From assembly GCF_047511655.1 (NCBI RefSeq), contig NC_133386.1:174551146-174615145 (forward strand): a stretch of 64,000 bases of DNA, given 5' to 3'. The notes under the pieces were generated by a model. That model searched no databases and was not told where the DNA came from. It saw nothing but the letters and a program-made list of their open reading frames with translations. The stretch comes from Castor canadensis. Its lineage: Eukaryota > Chordata > Mammalia > Rodentia > Castoridae. A program made the position numbers and the translations under genes. This document shows, piece after piece, positions 45,351 to 57,714 of this stretch (position 1 is the first letter of the stretch; each line of letters begins with the position of its first letter).

Positions 45351-46976
45351 AAATTATCAAGTATTGTAGGTAGTAAGACCCTAATATTGCTAAAAAAAAT
45401 CTGGGAAACATGCAGGATGTCTCCTAGAAAATTGTGCTTAATGGATAAGAGGTGGGGACCTATATCACTAGCTTCTGCTCCAAGGCTCACAGTGTGTTCT
45501 CAAAGTTTGTGAATTCTCCGCTTTCTTGGTTGTGTTTGTAGCTAAATGCAACAGGCTCTTATAATTTCTGCTTCTCTTGAGAATGGGATGTGGAGTTTCC
45601 AATAGCAGTTGCTATAAAAAACATTCTTATAATAATTCTAAATAAAGGAATCACTAGTCTTTGTATCTTTTATGATTAAACCCATATTGCACCAGCTTTG
45701 ATAGAATTTTTTAGTGCTTTTTTTTTTAGTAATTTCAACTCCTCATTTGTAGGAAATTATAGGAGAAGACACAAAGAGTCACATGTACTTTTCTTGGATA
45801 TACCAAAATTTGTGATTTTTTTACATTTGTTTACATTCTGGTACCAAATAATTTGTTTTATACCATTATTCCATTTCCTTTAATAAACAATACAAAAACA
45901 GCAGGCATATTAACTCATTAGTGATCAAATGTTGTATAATACTACTTTATATAATCATTTACATTCCTTCAAAAAATTATGCACAACTCAACTTAAATAT
46001 ATTTAAATATAGGTCATCTTTCTTAACATGTTAGATGATGACCATAATATAATGTATAGATTGCTATTTTACATGTTTGAATGGTTTATGTCTTCTCTCT
46101 TACTTTGAAATTATCATATATCTATTATGACTTGTTAACTAAATAAAATTCATATTAATCTAAGCTCTTAAATGTAATAAAGGACGTTAGAATTTAAGTA
46201 GTTATGTTATAGAGAAACCAAAGAAGATTTCAAAAATTTATTTGACCAGTAACATAAAATTGAAAACAATATAATGGTTTTCTAGGAATAACTGACCATT
46301 GAAAATCTGTCTTGACAAGTTTACAATGATAAATCCTTTTTAATACACATCAATTATCTTAATTTTTAAGCATATAATTGTATTTATTTCTATATGTGCA
46401 TTTTGTAGCAAAAATCATTATTCATTTTATAAATAAAAATGTATAGTTTAGAAGACCCAAATTCATTTTTTATTTGAAAAAGTGATTCATAGGATTCTCA
46501 TAAATGAAATTACATGTAACAGATTAATCATATAACAGATTATTTCAATGGATATCTGACTTAATGAGGCACAAGTGTATTCCTAGTACCGTGCTGGGTG
46601 TCATAGCGTTTAATGTCTTGGTCTTTGTTTTACCGATGCCACTTTCCTTGAGTCCTTAGTGACATGATGTCTCTACTTTTGAAAATCCATCCCCGTGATA
46701 TGGGAACAGACGATTGTGACTCCTTCAGACCACACTGATTGGCATGTGACTAAAGATAGGGACAAATATATCTGTGTTTTACACATACGCACACGTGTGT
46801 GCACCCTGTATGCTTTATTCGTTCTTTCACTTACCCTTCAGAATTCTCACTGATTGCAGAATAGAGGTCAGATTTAGCAACAGCAGACAAAGCAGTCTTG
46901 GCATGGACCTTCATTTTTAGATCTTTTTCTCAATCTATTGTATATTTTAAGGTATGCCGCTTACTATTATTTATGC
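45351..46976. other. Unannotated unique sequence
   Basis: AT-rich DNA. The 61-codon plus frame at 45,698-45,883 is chance. Nothing else recognised. Confidence 0.5.
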
Positions 46977-47050
46977 AGTTCTGGGAATCGAACTCAGGAC
47001 CTTTTACATGGTAGACAAGATTTCTACCACTGAGCTTCATCTCCAGACCT
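46977..47050 (-). repeat. ID-like SINE, antisense fragment
   Basis: The plus strand CAGTTCTGGGAATCGAACTC, then AGGACCTTTTACATGGTAGA, CTACCACTGAGC and ATCTCCAGACC is the complement of an ID-type unit whose B-box is GAGTTCGATTCCC. This is closer to the standard rodent ID consensus than the other SINEs here. No poly-T or TSD is evident. Confidence 0.75.
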
Positions 47051-47436
47051 GACTTGATGTTTTTATTTAATATGTGTACACATTGTGAAATATCACCACA
47101 TAGCCCTTTCTTGAATTTACTTACTAGCTTCTTTACCTACACATCTCCACACTTTTTAATCCCATGAAATGATTATCTCATCTCTCAATGAAAAATATTC
47201 TTTTATATTTCAATTCCTTCATTATCTTTTGATCTGATGAGCCTTTCAATATTTCATTTACCTTGGAAAATTTTATTGTGAGAATATAGTTTAATTTTGG
47301 TATCTTCTTGGAAATTTTCAAAGTTCTCAATGCAGACCTCAGGTCTGATAAATTAACTGTATTCTGAAAAAAATCATAATATATTAAACATTCAGTACCC
47401 TTTCTCATTAAAAAAAGTATTTTTTACAAGATATTG

Positions 47437-48135
47437 TATTTGTTGATATTTACCCAACAGAGTTGAAACTTTCATCCACACAGAAACTTTAACAGACAAA
47501 TCCCATAGGCTTCATTTACAATTGCAAAATCTTGGAAGCAACAAAGGTGTCCCTCAGTAGATGAATGGATAAACAAACTGTGGCAAAGCCAGATAATTAA
47601 ATATTATTCAGTGCTAAAAAGGAATGAGATAACAAGCCAGGGAAAGTCATAGATACAGATATAGATATAGAAATGCATACTAGTAAGTGAAGGAACCCAA
47701 TCTGAAAAAGCTATGAAGTGTGTATTTCCAACTATGTAACATTCTGGAAAAGGCAAAACCATGGAGACAGTATAAATGTTAGTGGTTTCCAGGAGTGAAT
47801 GATGAGCTAGAGATGAACAAACTGAGCAAAAAGGATTTTTAGGGCAGTATAACAATTTTATATAATGCTACAATAGTGGATACCTGCTAATATACATGTG
47901 CCAAATTCACAGAATTTACAATACCATGTTAACCTCAATGTAATCTGTGGTCATTGAATTATAAAAATATGTCACTGTAGGTTGGTGGGTTGTAATAGAT
48001 GTAACATTCTGGTGCCTGACAACTGTAGTAGAGGGAGGCATTGTGTGTATGGGCTGACAGAAGGTATACATGAAATCTGTACCTCCTGTTCCATTATGCT
48101 ATGAACCCAAACTTCTTTAAAAATGAAGCCCATTT
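47437..48135 (+). mobile_element. L1M-type 3' UTR, sense
   Basis: Collinear with the old mammalian L1M 3' region: TTGGAAGCAACAAAGGTGTC, GTAGATGAATGGATAAACAA, ACTGTGGCAAAGCC, TATTATTCAGTGCTAAAAAG, GGAATGAGATAAC. It continues with ACATTCTGGAAAAGGCAAAA, GTGGTTTCCAGGAGTGAATG, GGTAACATTCTGG-like text, and GAAATCTGTACCTCCTGTTCC near the end. The copy is 5'-truncated and old, with no ORF2 coding content that I can follow. Confidence 0.85.
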
Positions 48136-49790
48136 AAAAGGAATTATTCTCTTGAAAACATTAACACTTATGAATATATAATATATTTTAATTACAATGG
48201 AAAGTATAACTGTACTTCTGACTTAATTCTTTTCATACAACGATAATCTGAATTTTTTTCTTATTTTTATCATGAATATTTTGTGAATAAGATAGAAGAT
48301 AGTTATATGGGAGCAAAACAAAAGAAACATGAAAACAATTCTGTGATTGCTGGTCATTCTTATTCTAATTATTTAATTTTAGGCTGTGATACCATGAAGG
48401 GAACATTGAATGTGTGACATGAAATGTAAAGTTGGTCAACTCCACTGAGACTTTAAGAAACTTCCCAGTAAACATGTACGTTCAGGGCTTTTGCCAGTTA
48501 AAAGCTCCCTTTTCAGGAAAAAATGGTGGTTAAGTTCACAATGAAGATAAATTACACTCAAAAGTGTTTATCTCAGGAGAATTAAATGCAATAATAGAAA
48601 AACAATATAATCACATTTGGGATTTTATAGTGTTTCTTTGGAATTACATTTTGTGATCATTACAAATTAGACAATTTTACCCTTTCTTGTTCTGGCAGGC
48701 TGTTTTTTTTTTTCTTTTTCCCCCCCTTTGGCCTTTTGGATGCTAATGTGAAATGATCAAACTATGTTCTATTTTTTTATTGTGGACAATTTTATGCAAA
48801 CTACCATTTTAATTCTTTAAGAAAAAGTTAGTAAATGATTTTCAGACTTATTTTTACATTTACAGACTTTAAATTTTAATAATTGAAAAGTAAATAATAT
48901 GTTAGTAAATTTCAAAAGAAAATATTTTGTGAAATATGTCTATGGGAATAGCACAACTTCCAGTTATTTCCAACATCAAACAATATATGAGATGGCAATG
49001 AATAATCCAGTTCTCTTTTCCTCTCTCCCTCTCACTTCATCTATATGTGTATGTATATACACGTTTATGTATAATCTTGTGTATGTGTATACATATATAT
49101 TCAAATTTAGTGGATAACATAATTTACCTCCTTAATCATTTACTTATCTTTCACTGCTTTCTCATTTACAGATCTTGGTGGTTTTGTCAGCAGTAATGTG
49201 TACAGCTGATTTTGTTAACACAACTTATATTATTTAAAATGGAAAGTGAGTGTTTCACACAATAAAAACTTCCATAAATGAGGTGAGAAAAGTTATAGCA
49301 ATAATGTAAAATTTTGGTTTGATTTACTAGTCTAGATTTTCATAAGGCGTATTTGTACACATACACTATCTAGTATTATTGAATAAAGTATGAAATGGGG
49401 TTCAGAATACCTCTGATATCCAGTTTCATCTCTAACATTAAATCATCTAAAACTTGGACAAGCTAAGGAACTATTCCTACCCTTGCGTTTTCATATGTTA
49501 CCTGATGGGGAGGAAAATGTGGGAGGAGACATGGCCCAATCAAATTAATGGCTGACAATGATTTTCAGCCTCAATTTCCCCTTTCACTACTGTGCTGATT
49601 TGAAAGCTGTAGATATATTGATTAGGAGACACTTTGCTTCACTTTTTATCATGCAAAAATTTCTATTTTCTCTTTTTCAAATAATTGTGGATATTTTCCA
49701 AAACTTTAGATAAAAGGTCATAACAGGCTATAATATTTTGCTAAGACATTTTAAGTTATTTTTATCTATTAGACTTTCAGAAATATTGAA
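48136..49790. other. Unannotated unique sequence
   Basis: AT-rich, with a small TATATATG/GTATAC simple run near 49,044-49,100. The 72-codon plus frame at 48,899-49,117 has no motif. Confidence 0.5.
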
Positions 49791-49854
49791 AATAGATCCT
49801 GGTTCCCCATGACAACCGTCTGGGTTCTACACAATTCAGAGAACCCAGATTAAA

Positions 49855-50388
49855 ATGGATGATTTCTGGTATATCCACTACCGCTGCCACTGCCACTGCT
49901 TCTGCAAGATCAAAGCACAGGGGACAGCCATGCTCGGCTGCCAGCAGGAAGGAAAAGACCAAATCGTATTTGTGATCAAAGAAGACCACGAAACTCCCAG
50001 CAATGCAGAGCTGGTGACTGATAACCCCAACATTCCATATGAGGAACACAGATTGATACTGCCAACTGGAGACATTAGTTGGAACTGCCCATGCCTTGGG
50101 GGAACGGCCAGTGGACCCTGTGGGTCACAGTTCTGGAAGGCCTTCTTCTTCCACTATAGCACAGAGGATATCAAGGGATCAGACTGTGTAGACCAGTTCC
50201 GAGCCACGCAGGAGTGCATGCAGAAAAGCCCGGACCTCTATCCCCAAGAAGAGGAAGAGGAAGAAGAGAAAACACCGGTGGAATATGTTCAGAACACAGC
50301 TCCCACTGAGGCCACTCCATTCAAAGAACAGGGGTCAAGTGAAGGAAGGCCACAGACACTGGGCTCCAGTCCTTCCACTTCAGGGTGA
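49855..50388 (+). pseudogene. CHCHD4: CHCHD4 (MIA40) retrocopy, open but altered
   Basis: CHCHD4/MIA40 is the oxidoreductase of the mitochondrial intermembrane space that oxidises imported CX9C proteins. This copy is intronless. The family start corresponds to the ATG at 49,930 ([10 protein letters not shown]), with an upstream in-frame ATG at 49,855 that adds 25 codons of former 5' UTR. From 49,930: CPC redox motif at residues 53-55 (WNCPCLGG), C64, and C86/C96 of the second CX9C ([11 protein letters not shown]). The first CX9C is broken: one codon is missing and its second cysteine is replaced in [13 protein letters not shown]. The normal end (KEQGSS) is followed by GAA at 50,341-50,343 instead of a stop, so the frame runs 15 codons longer. 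An acidic EEEEEEE tail precedes. The frame has no stop, which suggests a young copy, but the missing structural disulphide argues against MIA40 function. Confidence 0.93.
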
Positions 50389-51170
50389 CATGGACCTTTG
50401 CACAATGCCTTTTAGTCACCTTCCAAGAAAGTGTCTTTCCCTCTTGTTCTGTGCACTGTAATGTATAAAATAACTTTTTGATGATCTGGATGTTGACCCC
50501 TTGCCATACACACTGAAAAAGAGAGTGTGTCCTACATAAATCTGTAGTGAATGTTGCTGCAACTTTTTGATTTTCTTGCTCAGTTTGTCCTGAATTTTAC
50601 CTCCTTGAAATAATGTGCTGAATAGTCTCAACAGCTAAAAATCATTATCTAGGAATGTTTCTTGTGAGTTAGCTTATTTATTCTGACTGTATTCTATTGT
50701 ATTACTTTCAGTAGATTTTATGCCTCTTTGGGAAATGAAATAGGATAAACATTTTTAAAGAGGCTAGAGTGGGGCCATTCTTGATAGAACAGACTCGTGG
50801 TCAGGTTTGTATTTCTCAAGAACTGTCTTGCTCTGGAGTGAGAGGCTGCCCTACTTCATTCCTCACATATTTGGCTTCCATGTTTGCATTGGGCTCTGGG
50901 ATCCAGGTTTTCTATGTTTGCAAGGTGGAACTTGGACCCTTTGATTCCCAATCCTTTCTTAGTGAAGAAAAAGGCTGATTTTTGATATTTCTTGCTGTCC
51001 TGTTCCAGATACCCTTGTTTGGCTCCCATGTTCACATTGACTCTGTCTAGTCAGATGTAATATGAGAAGAGGGGACCTAATTGTTGCCAGAACAGCAGCC
51101 AAAGGGAAATAGTATGGATGAAACATTCACTTAAAAGGAAACATGATTTCTAACAGAAAAAAAAGGATGA
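50389..51170 (+). other. Probable retrocopied CHCHD4 3' UTR and flank
   Basis: Downstream sequence is less AT-rich than the surroundings, as expected of a retrocopied 3' UTR. An A-run at 51,155-51,163 might be the remains of the poly-A tail, but I cannot identify a target-site duplication. The 69-codon plus frame at 50,769-50,978 is unassigned. Extent of the insertion is an inference. Confidence 0.4.
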
Positions 51171-53317
51171 TTTCTAAGGTCTTTTCTAACTCTAACTAAC
51201 ATACTGTGTCTTTAGATCTATAATATAGTGTGTACACACATATGTGTATATATATATATATGCTGTATATTCTATTTGTGCAATATGTATGCTAATATAT
51301 ACAACATAACCTATCTGATACCATTTGTAGGAAATAAAACTAGTTGTGTTCAAAATAGACATGGCATTCAGCAGTAGCTCTACACTGAGATACTCAGCAT
51401 ATACTTAAACTTTTGTATGCTTTTCTTCATTTAGAATGCATGGACTTCACTTAGTTGTCCTCATTTTATTCTAGTCCTGAGTAGAGATCAGAATTCAGCT
51501 TTAACTGCATCAAAATGTGACATATTGCCACTCCTTTTTCACACACAATGACTAGAACATGATAGGCTGTAGGACAAAGTTTCAAAATATCTTCAGAGCA
51601 AAGAAAAATCACTCTCTACTGTTCCAGGCAGAGACTCAGATAGGTATTTACACAGCCAGAGATTTTTTTGTCATTTTTATTCTTGGGTGCCAAGGGAAAA
51701 GGAAGGATATGCTCAGGTAAAAAGAAAGATTTTATTTTCTTACTACAGTCTAATATATGTCTACTAGGCATTAAATTTCTGTCCCTAAAGTAACCTTATC
51801 CAATAAGTGACATAAAATAAACATCTAGTCCCACCAACACAGGTGTGATACAGCACTGTGGCTTGAAGGAGGCATTGTACAGAGCATTGTCAATATATGA
51901 CCCAAAGTATATCACATTAGATAATATTAGACATTGTAAAACACCATTGTTGGTGCCAACACCACAGATCAAGTTTAAGCTTGTAAAGTTCATTCACTTT
52001 CTTTACTAACCCTTCAAATATACAAACTGAGGACAAACAAGAGTTTAAGAATAAGAATGATCATAATTCATGTTATTTACATTTTATGGAACTCATTAAC
52101 TTAACTGCAATAACAACGTCTGGGCTACAGTTGCCTTAAATACCTATAATAAAGAGACAATTATTAAACATTATCTTTGCTGGAATTTAGAAAGAACCAC
52201 ATCTATAGACAAATATTTTTATCAACTCATTCAAAGTTACCAATAGCTCTCATCTGTATTCAGCATTTTTATTCTTTATGCCATTTATTCTCACAATTCC
52301 TGTGTATCTTCATTTTTCCTGACTGGTTTGGTCATTTAGAAGAAACTCAGACATCAATTGTAATTACTTTGACAGTGGTAAATAATACGTTTTTCTTTAG
52401 GAGGAGATTGTATGATGGGAAAAAGCAAAAACTAATGGTCATCACTCATTCTTCTGGGCTCATTAATCAAGTAGCCATTTATTTATAGGGGAAATAACAT
52501 TTATTCAGTATCCCACAACTATGTACTTTGCTTGTAATTGAAAAACTATGGAAAAATACTACTGTACATCATTATTAAGCTTGTCAGGGACTGCAGTGGC
52601 ATTCCACTGATTATCAATCACAAATTCCTTTAACTCTGATTCCTCATCAAGCAGGTATTACATATACTTGGTGACAGTGAACTGCAAGTTTCCCACAACA
52701 GTGCTCCTGATCAAAGAGGGTGACATAACAGATGGTCAAGATGCCATGTGCACATCACACGTTTTCTCTCCTATATCTTTAGAAACCTGTATTATATCTT
52801 TAGAGACTTTCTAAGATCCAGTGTCTTTCCTGCTCTGATTCATCCAAGTCTGTGACTATAACAGAGATACGTGTTTATGAGTGATTCATCTATGTTTGTT
52901 CTTTCTTTTTGGAAGTAGGACCTTCCCTTAGACAAGATATGAAAGATGTGAAAAATAGGGAGATGCTGATTTGTACCTTTTAGAGGTGAGCCCATTCAGT
53001 TAATCTGTAGTTTTCCTGATTGCCATGTCAAAAGGAAATACTCTGAACATAGAGCAAAAATGTTGAGTCCCTAAAGATATGCCCTGAAAATACCCCAAAC
53101 AATCCTTTTGAATTGTGTACATTTATTTAGATGTTGTCCACATTCATACAGATTTTACAACTGGTGCAACCTGTGGGTAATCTAATCTTGTATGTAGGAA
53201 GATACGTGAGGGACAAGAGGACCAGAGTTATGCTAGTGTATTTTTTCCAGAGACATTCTGTATCATTCACTTCATTATAATCTTATTTTTTATTCTCAAG
53301 ATAGTGTAAAAAGTCAT
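51171..53317. other. Unannotated unique sequence
   Basis: AT-rich. A short TATATG microsatellite at about 51,240-51,262. The 103-codon plus frame at 52,177-52,488 has no recognisable domain or gene-like context. Confidence 0.5.
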
Positions 53318-53462
53318 TTAGCCAGTCAACATTTATTAAGTGCTAAATATGAAAGGCTGTTCATAGTTCTGATGATATTCATCAGTGAAAAAGTGAGATG
53401 ACATTTTGTAGCCTATGGACCTTATTTTCTAGCCAGAGATCAATGATAAACAAATACAAATA
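53318..53462 (+). repeat. Ancient mammalian repeat fragment
   Basis: GTCAACATTTATTAAGTGCT, AAATATGAAAGGCTGTTCAT, then GATATTCATCAGTGAAAAAG and GACCTTATTTTCTAG follow the common ancient 'TTATTGAGTGCCTA...CAGTGAACAAA...CTTACATTCTAG' consensus. Family not assigned; see also 16,075 and 56,135. Confidence 0.55.
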
Positions 53463-54329
53463 TAAACATATAGATATCTCTCATTCTCTCTGAACTTCTC
53501 AAATATTTGCAAAATTATTCCATGAATCCAGCATATTCTTGTTATAGTTCTCTAACTAAGGTAAGCTCAAATTCTAGTGTCAGCTAACACATCTCCAAGG
53601 ACTTCTGTGCTTTGGTAAATATTTATACTCAATAGTGTCACAGGATTCCATATTTCTGATAATCAATTATTTATGTGAGTACTTATAGATATGCCATGAT
53701 CATCTATTTCTACAATGATACTGATGGGCCTACAACTCCAGAGATATTGTGGAATCCATACAATAATAGTTGACTGTGCAGAGTAAAAAAAGTACAGAAA
53801 ATGTATATAATAATTCCATGACAAATTCTAACTAAGAGGAGACTTACAAATCAATACATAATCACCTTAAAAAGATACACAATCATTTGCTTAATAACAA
53901 TAGGAACTTAAACTAAATGCTTTCATTTTATTTACCAGAAAAATTCTAAAATCTCAACCTAAAAGCCAGTCGAAAATAATGAAAAATTACATATTGCTGA
54001 ACTATGCTTCTCAAAATACTGACTTATTATTCTTTAATTTGACTTAATAATTTAAACACTTTTTATTTAAAAGTGTTATGGTAGATCGCTGGGCAAATAA
54101 AATTTAGAAGTGCTACTTCAGCTAGCAGGAACATAAAAAATAGAAACAGCAAATGAAATGAACATTGTTCTCTATGAAAAGCATGAAGTGCCATATCATG
54201 GTACAAAATGCTAGGGAAGTGAAGAATGAGTGAATCCTTTCTGGTGGCTTTAATGAAAAAGGTAAAATTTGAGTTACACTGTGATATTGATAGTGATCAT
54301 CAATTAGCTTTTCTACAACTAATTTTCTA
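53463..54329. other. Unannotated AT-rich sequence
   Basis: No recognised repeat or gene. Confidence 0.5.
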
Positions 54330-54560
54330 TTGACTTGTAACAAATTATCCCAAACACAATGTCTTAAAACTACATATATTTTTATCTGCTCATTTTTGTG
54401 GGGTAGTATATAGAGAAGGTCCACCTGAGCTGTCTGCTGAGGGTCCACATGTGTGCAGACAGGATGTTGGCTGGGCTCATTCTCATCTGAGGTTCACCTG
54501 GAAAAGGATCCAGTCCCAAGCTCACTGAGTTGTTGGCAGAACGCATTTGCTTCTGGTTGC
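54330..54560 (+). repeat. Ancient mammalian interspersed repeat, family not assigned
   Basis: Same family as 4893-5235: TTGTAACAAATTATCCCAAA, CACAATGTCTTAAAACTACA, then a poorly conserved middle, CAGGATGTTGGCTGGGCTCA and CATCTGAGGTTCACCTGG. The frames of 64 and 108 codons on the minus strand overlapping it have no independent support. Confidence 0.5.
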
Positions 54561-55344
54561 GTGCTTGAGAGAACAACTGTTTTCTGTTGTGGTCATATGT
54601 AGTTCCTTGTTATGAATTCTCTATTATGGCTGCTTCTATTAAATCCTTGCTTAAGTATTATGTAATGCAATATAATCATAGGCGTACCTTCTCACCTTGT
54701 CTGCATAGTCTACTTATTAGAAGTAATGTCTAGTCTTCACCAAAGGCAGGGAATCACTATGGTTCACATTAGGATCTATATAACAGTAACAAACAACTGA
54801 AAAAAAGTTTAACTTATAATGAACTTTATTTATTGCTTATATTGCATATCAGTGGCTGCAATTCTTGCTATGATGCTATCATACAAATATCATCTCAAAA
54901 CTCAGGTTGAAAAGCAGGACTTTTTGGAAGATTCCATTTGTGTCATATAAGAAAAAGAGCAAGAAATCTGAGAATAAATCTTTTGGCTCCTGTTACAACT
55001 GCTCACAAGAGGTGTATGAGCTCATTTGCATACCATCCCTTAGAAAAGTATCACGTGAAGGGAAGAGCAACCATTTGGAGAGCAACCTACTGAACTTTAG
55101 AATGAGGATACTGTGGAATATTATAGAGCATTCAAAAAAGTGGTAATTTATGGAGCATGTATATCTATACATGCATATGTACATATGTAAGTATATATTA
55201 TATTTCAATGTTTTCATTTGGAAGAAACCTATATGGTATAAATTTAGAATTGTGGTCTTCTTGAGCTTTTTGAAAACTTTTAATAGTCTGCAGTCTTACA
55301 TTGTAATTGACCCTTCCATACTACCTATCAAGTACTAAGTTAAG
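54561..55344. other. Unannotated sequence
   Basis: The 79-codon plus frame at 54,907-55,146 is Lys/Ser-rich with no recognised family. A CATGCATATGTACATATG-type simple stretch lies at about 55,170-55,195. Confidence 0.45.
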
Positions 55345-55735
55345 AAAACCAACATCTCTGAGTGAGATAAGCCAAAATCAAAACCAAATATCACATTTTC
55401 TCACTCATTTCTGAAACACAGACCTAAGAATATAATGATGATGATGGTGATGGTCATGAATGTAAAAAGGAGATGGTCTGTGGGTTGATCAAATGGAAGT
55501 GGAAGAGACATGTAAAAGATGCCAAAAGAGGAAGAGGTTTGAAGTACACTACATGTATATGTTTAAAGGGAGCATAATGAAACCCACCAAACACTATAGA
55601 AATGGGAAAGGGGAGAAATTCAAATGTAATTTGTTCAAAATATACGATACACATATATGGAATTTGCACAATGAAACTCTTAATTAATTAATGTCTACCA
55701 ATTCAAATATAATAAAATTATTTTTAAAAACCTGC
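55345..55735 (+). mobile_element. LINE-1 3' UTR fragment, sense
   Basis: GAGTGAGATAAGCCAAAATC, ATCACATTTTCTCACTCATT, then a purine-rich middle, and a 3' end ACACATATATGGAATTTGCA, CAATGAAACTCTTAATTAAT, AATTCAAATATAATAAAATT. This is the order of a sense L1 3' UTR with a decayed A-rich tail. The 64-codon plus and 71-codon minus frames here are UTR noise. Confidence 0.7.
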
Positions 55736-56134
55736 ATATCCTGAAGAAGACACTTTCAGTATTTTGTATGTAAGTACTACCTACTTGACCAACTGTAAAT
55801 CTTACTTCATATTGGAATGTTTGTTCATCATTTGCTTTTTCTAGAGTTTAAAATTTTGTTATAGGGTAAAGTTTTACTTAAAGTAATAAGATGTTTAGTG
55901 TAATTTTATTTGAATATTTTATAAATGTACTACAATCAAAACAAAAATGGAGATAACGGGATAAGAAATAAAATTAAACTTAGACATGAACCAACTATCA
56001 CAGTAATCAATTGTGAAAGATATGATCAAAGTTAAAAATTGTGTGGAATGTATTTAAAAGGAACACTTAAATTATTTCATTGGCATTTTTAGGGGTAGAT
56101 ACAGTTTATAATCTGTTTGATGATATGAATCAGT
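55736..56134. other. Unannotated AT-rich sequence
   Basis: Nothing recognised. Confidence 0.5.
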
Positions 56135-56290
56135 AGTATATTTATTCACTTATTCAAAAATATTTATTGAGTATCTAGAATATTTCCAGGATGCTGTAGT
56201 CCATAGAAAAAGGACATTTTAAAGCATTTAAAAATTTGCAGCACTTAAAATTTAGTGGTTGATTACAATAAGTGTTCCATACAGAATATG
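56135..56290 (+). repeat. Ancient mammalian repeat fragment
   Basis: TATTTATTCACTTATTCAAA, AATATTTATTGAGTATCTAG, AATATTTCCAGGATGCTGTA and later GCACTTAAAATTTAGTGG follow the same ancient consensus as at 53,318. Confidence 0.5.
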
Positions 56291-56827
56291 TTATATAATG
56301 TTAATTTATATGAAAAACATAACATGCAAAGAGGATATGAGAAGGTGAAGATAGGTGAAATTTTACAAAAGAGTACATATAAAAGAACTTACTACAGGTA
56401 TGAAATATAGGTAATGAATAAGGTGATAGAAGGGAACTTTAAGACATCCAGGGAAAGGGAATATAATGCAGAAGGTCCAGAAAGCTACAAGTAGAAAATC
56501 AGCAGGTGATCATAGACCCAAATGATATTCAGTGTATTGGTGCCTTTGAGGTTAAAAAAAATACTTGTTTGTTTGGAAAAAAATACAACTGGAAGTAACA
56601 CACGAGAAGTTATAAAAATAGGGAAGAAATTGAGCATATTTTACAATACACAAAGTTTAAAAAATGTATTAAGATATATACAAGAAAACAAAAATATTTG
56701 GACTTTTAAAACAAACCCTACCAGGTAAAGAATCATACATTCCAGGCCTGGATATAGATCCTTTTCTCACCAGCAATAGAAGCTTGTGTAAATAACTTGA
56801 TGGAAGTAAACTAGTCACTGATCATCA
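56291..56827. other. Unannotated AT-rich sequence
   Basis: The 68-codon plus frame at 56,522-56,728 has no recognised family. No repeat body seen. Confidence 0.45.
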
Positions 56828-57416
56828 TTTTTTTTTATTATTGTGCTCGGTGGGGGTATATTGTGGCATTTACAAAAGTTCTTACAATATATCAAACATA
56901 TCATACTTGAATTCATACTCTCCATCATTCTACTTTATTCTACCCTTCCCATTTCCTGGAATAGTTTCAACAGGTCTTGTTTTTCTATTTACATACATGT
57001 GTACACAGTATTTGCACTATATTCACCTTTCTACACCCTTTCCCCACATTCTCCATCCTCCTGCTAGTACCAACCCTGAGAATGGACCTGCTCTGCCTAC
57101 TGCTCTCTGATTTTGTAAAACAAAAAAAAAATGACATTTTTGTTTGTTTAAGGTAGCTATACAGGTTGTTTCCTTGTGATATTTCCATGTATATGGGTAT
57201 TATAGCCAGAATTGTTTCATCTCCACTATTTTTGTCCTAACTACCATAGTTCCTTTCTTATGGTGATTTCAGTAGGTTTAAAAGTTCTATATTTATTCTC
57301 GTATAGGGAATACCTCAACCATACTCACCTTCTTAACTTCCTTCTTTTACCCTCTCTCTCTTTTATATGACCATTTCTTAGCATGGCCTATTTTACATAA
57401 TATTGCTGTATTTGTG

Positions 57417-57705
57417 TTAGGTCTGTATTCTACATATGAGAGAAGCCATGTGACCTTTGACTTTCTGAACCTGGCTAATTTGACTTAAGAGGATGTTCTT
57501 CAGTTCCAATAATTTATTAGCAAAGGACAAAATTTCATTCTTCTCTGTTGCAGAATAAAATTCCATTGTATATAATACGACATTTTTTAATCCACTTATC
57601 AATATTGGAGCATCTTGGCTGTTTCCATAGATTAGTTTTGTGAATAATGCTGCAACAAACATGGGTGTATAGGTGCCTTTATTGTCACTCACTGCTGAAT
57701 TGTCA
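57417..57705 (-). pseudogene. L1-D ORF2 C-terminal end
   Basis: The minus-strand frame contains GTYTPMFVAALFTKLIYGNS, VVLYTMEFYSATEKNEILSF and LELKNILLSQISQVQKVKGH. These are the last blocks of ORF2p including the C-terminal region. The start of the frame (MKSLRSVV...) crosses the inversion junction and is not L1 sense sequence. Confidence 0.88.
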
Positions 57706-57714
57706 CAAACCTTT

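Noticed and set aside
52177-52488. 103-codon plus-strand open frame
   Set aside because: No family resemblance and no retrocopy hallmarks such as poly-A or TSD.
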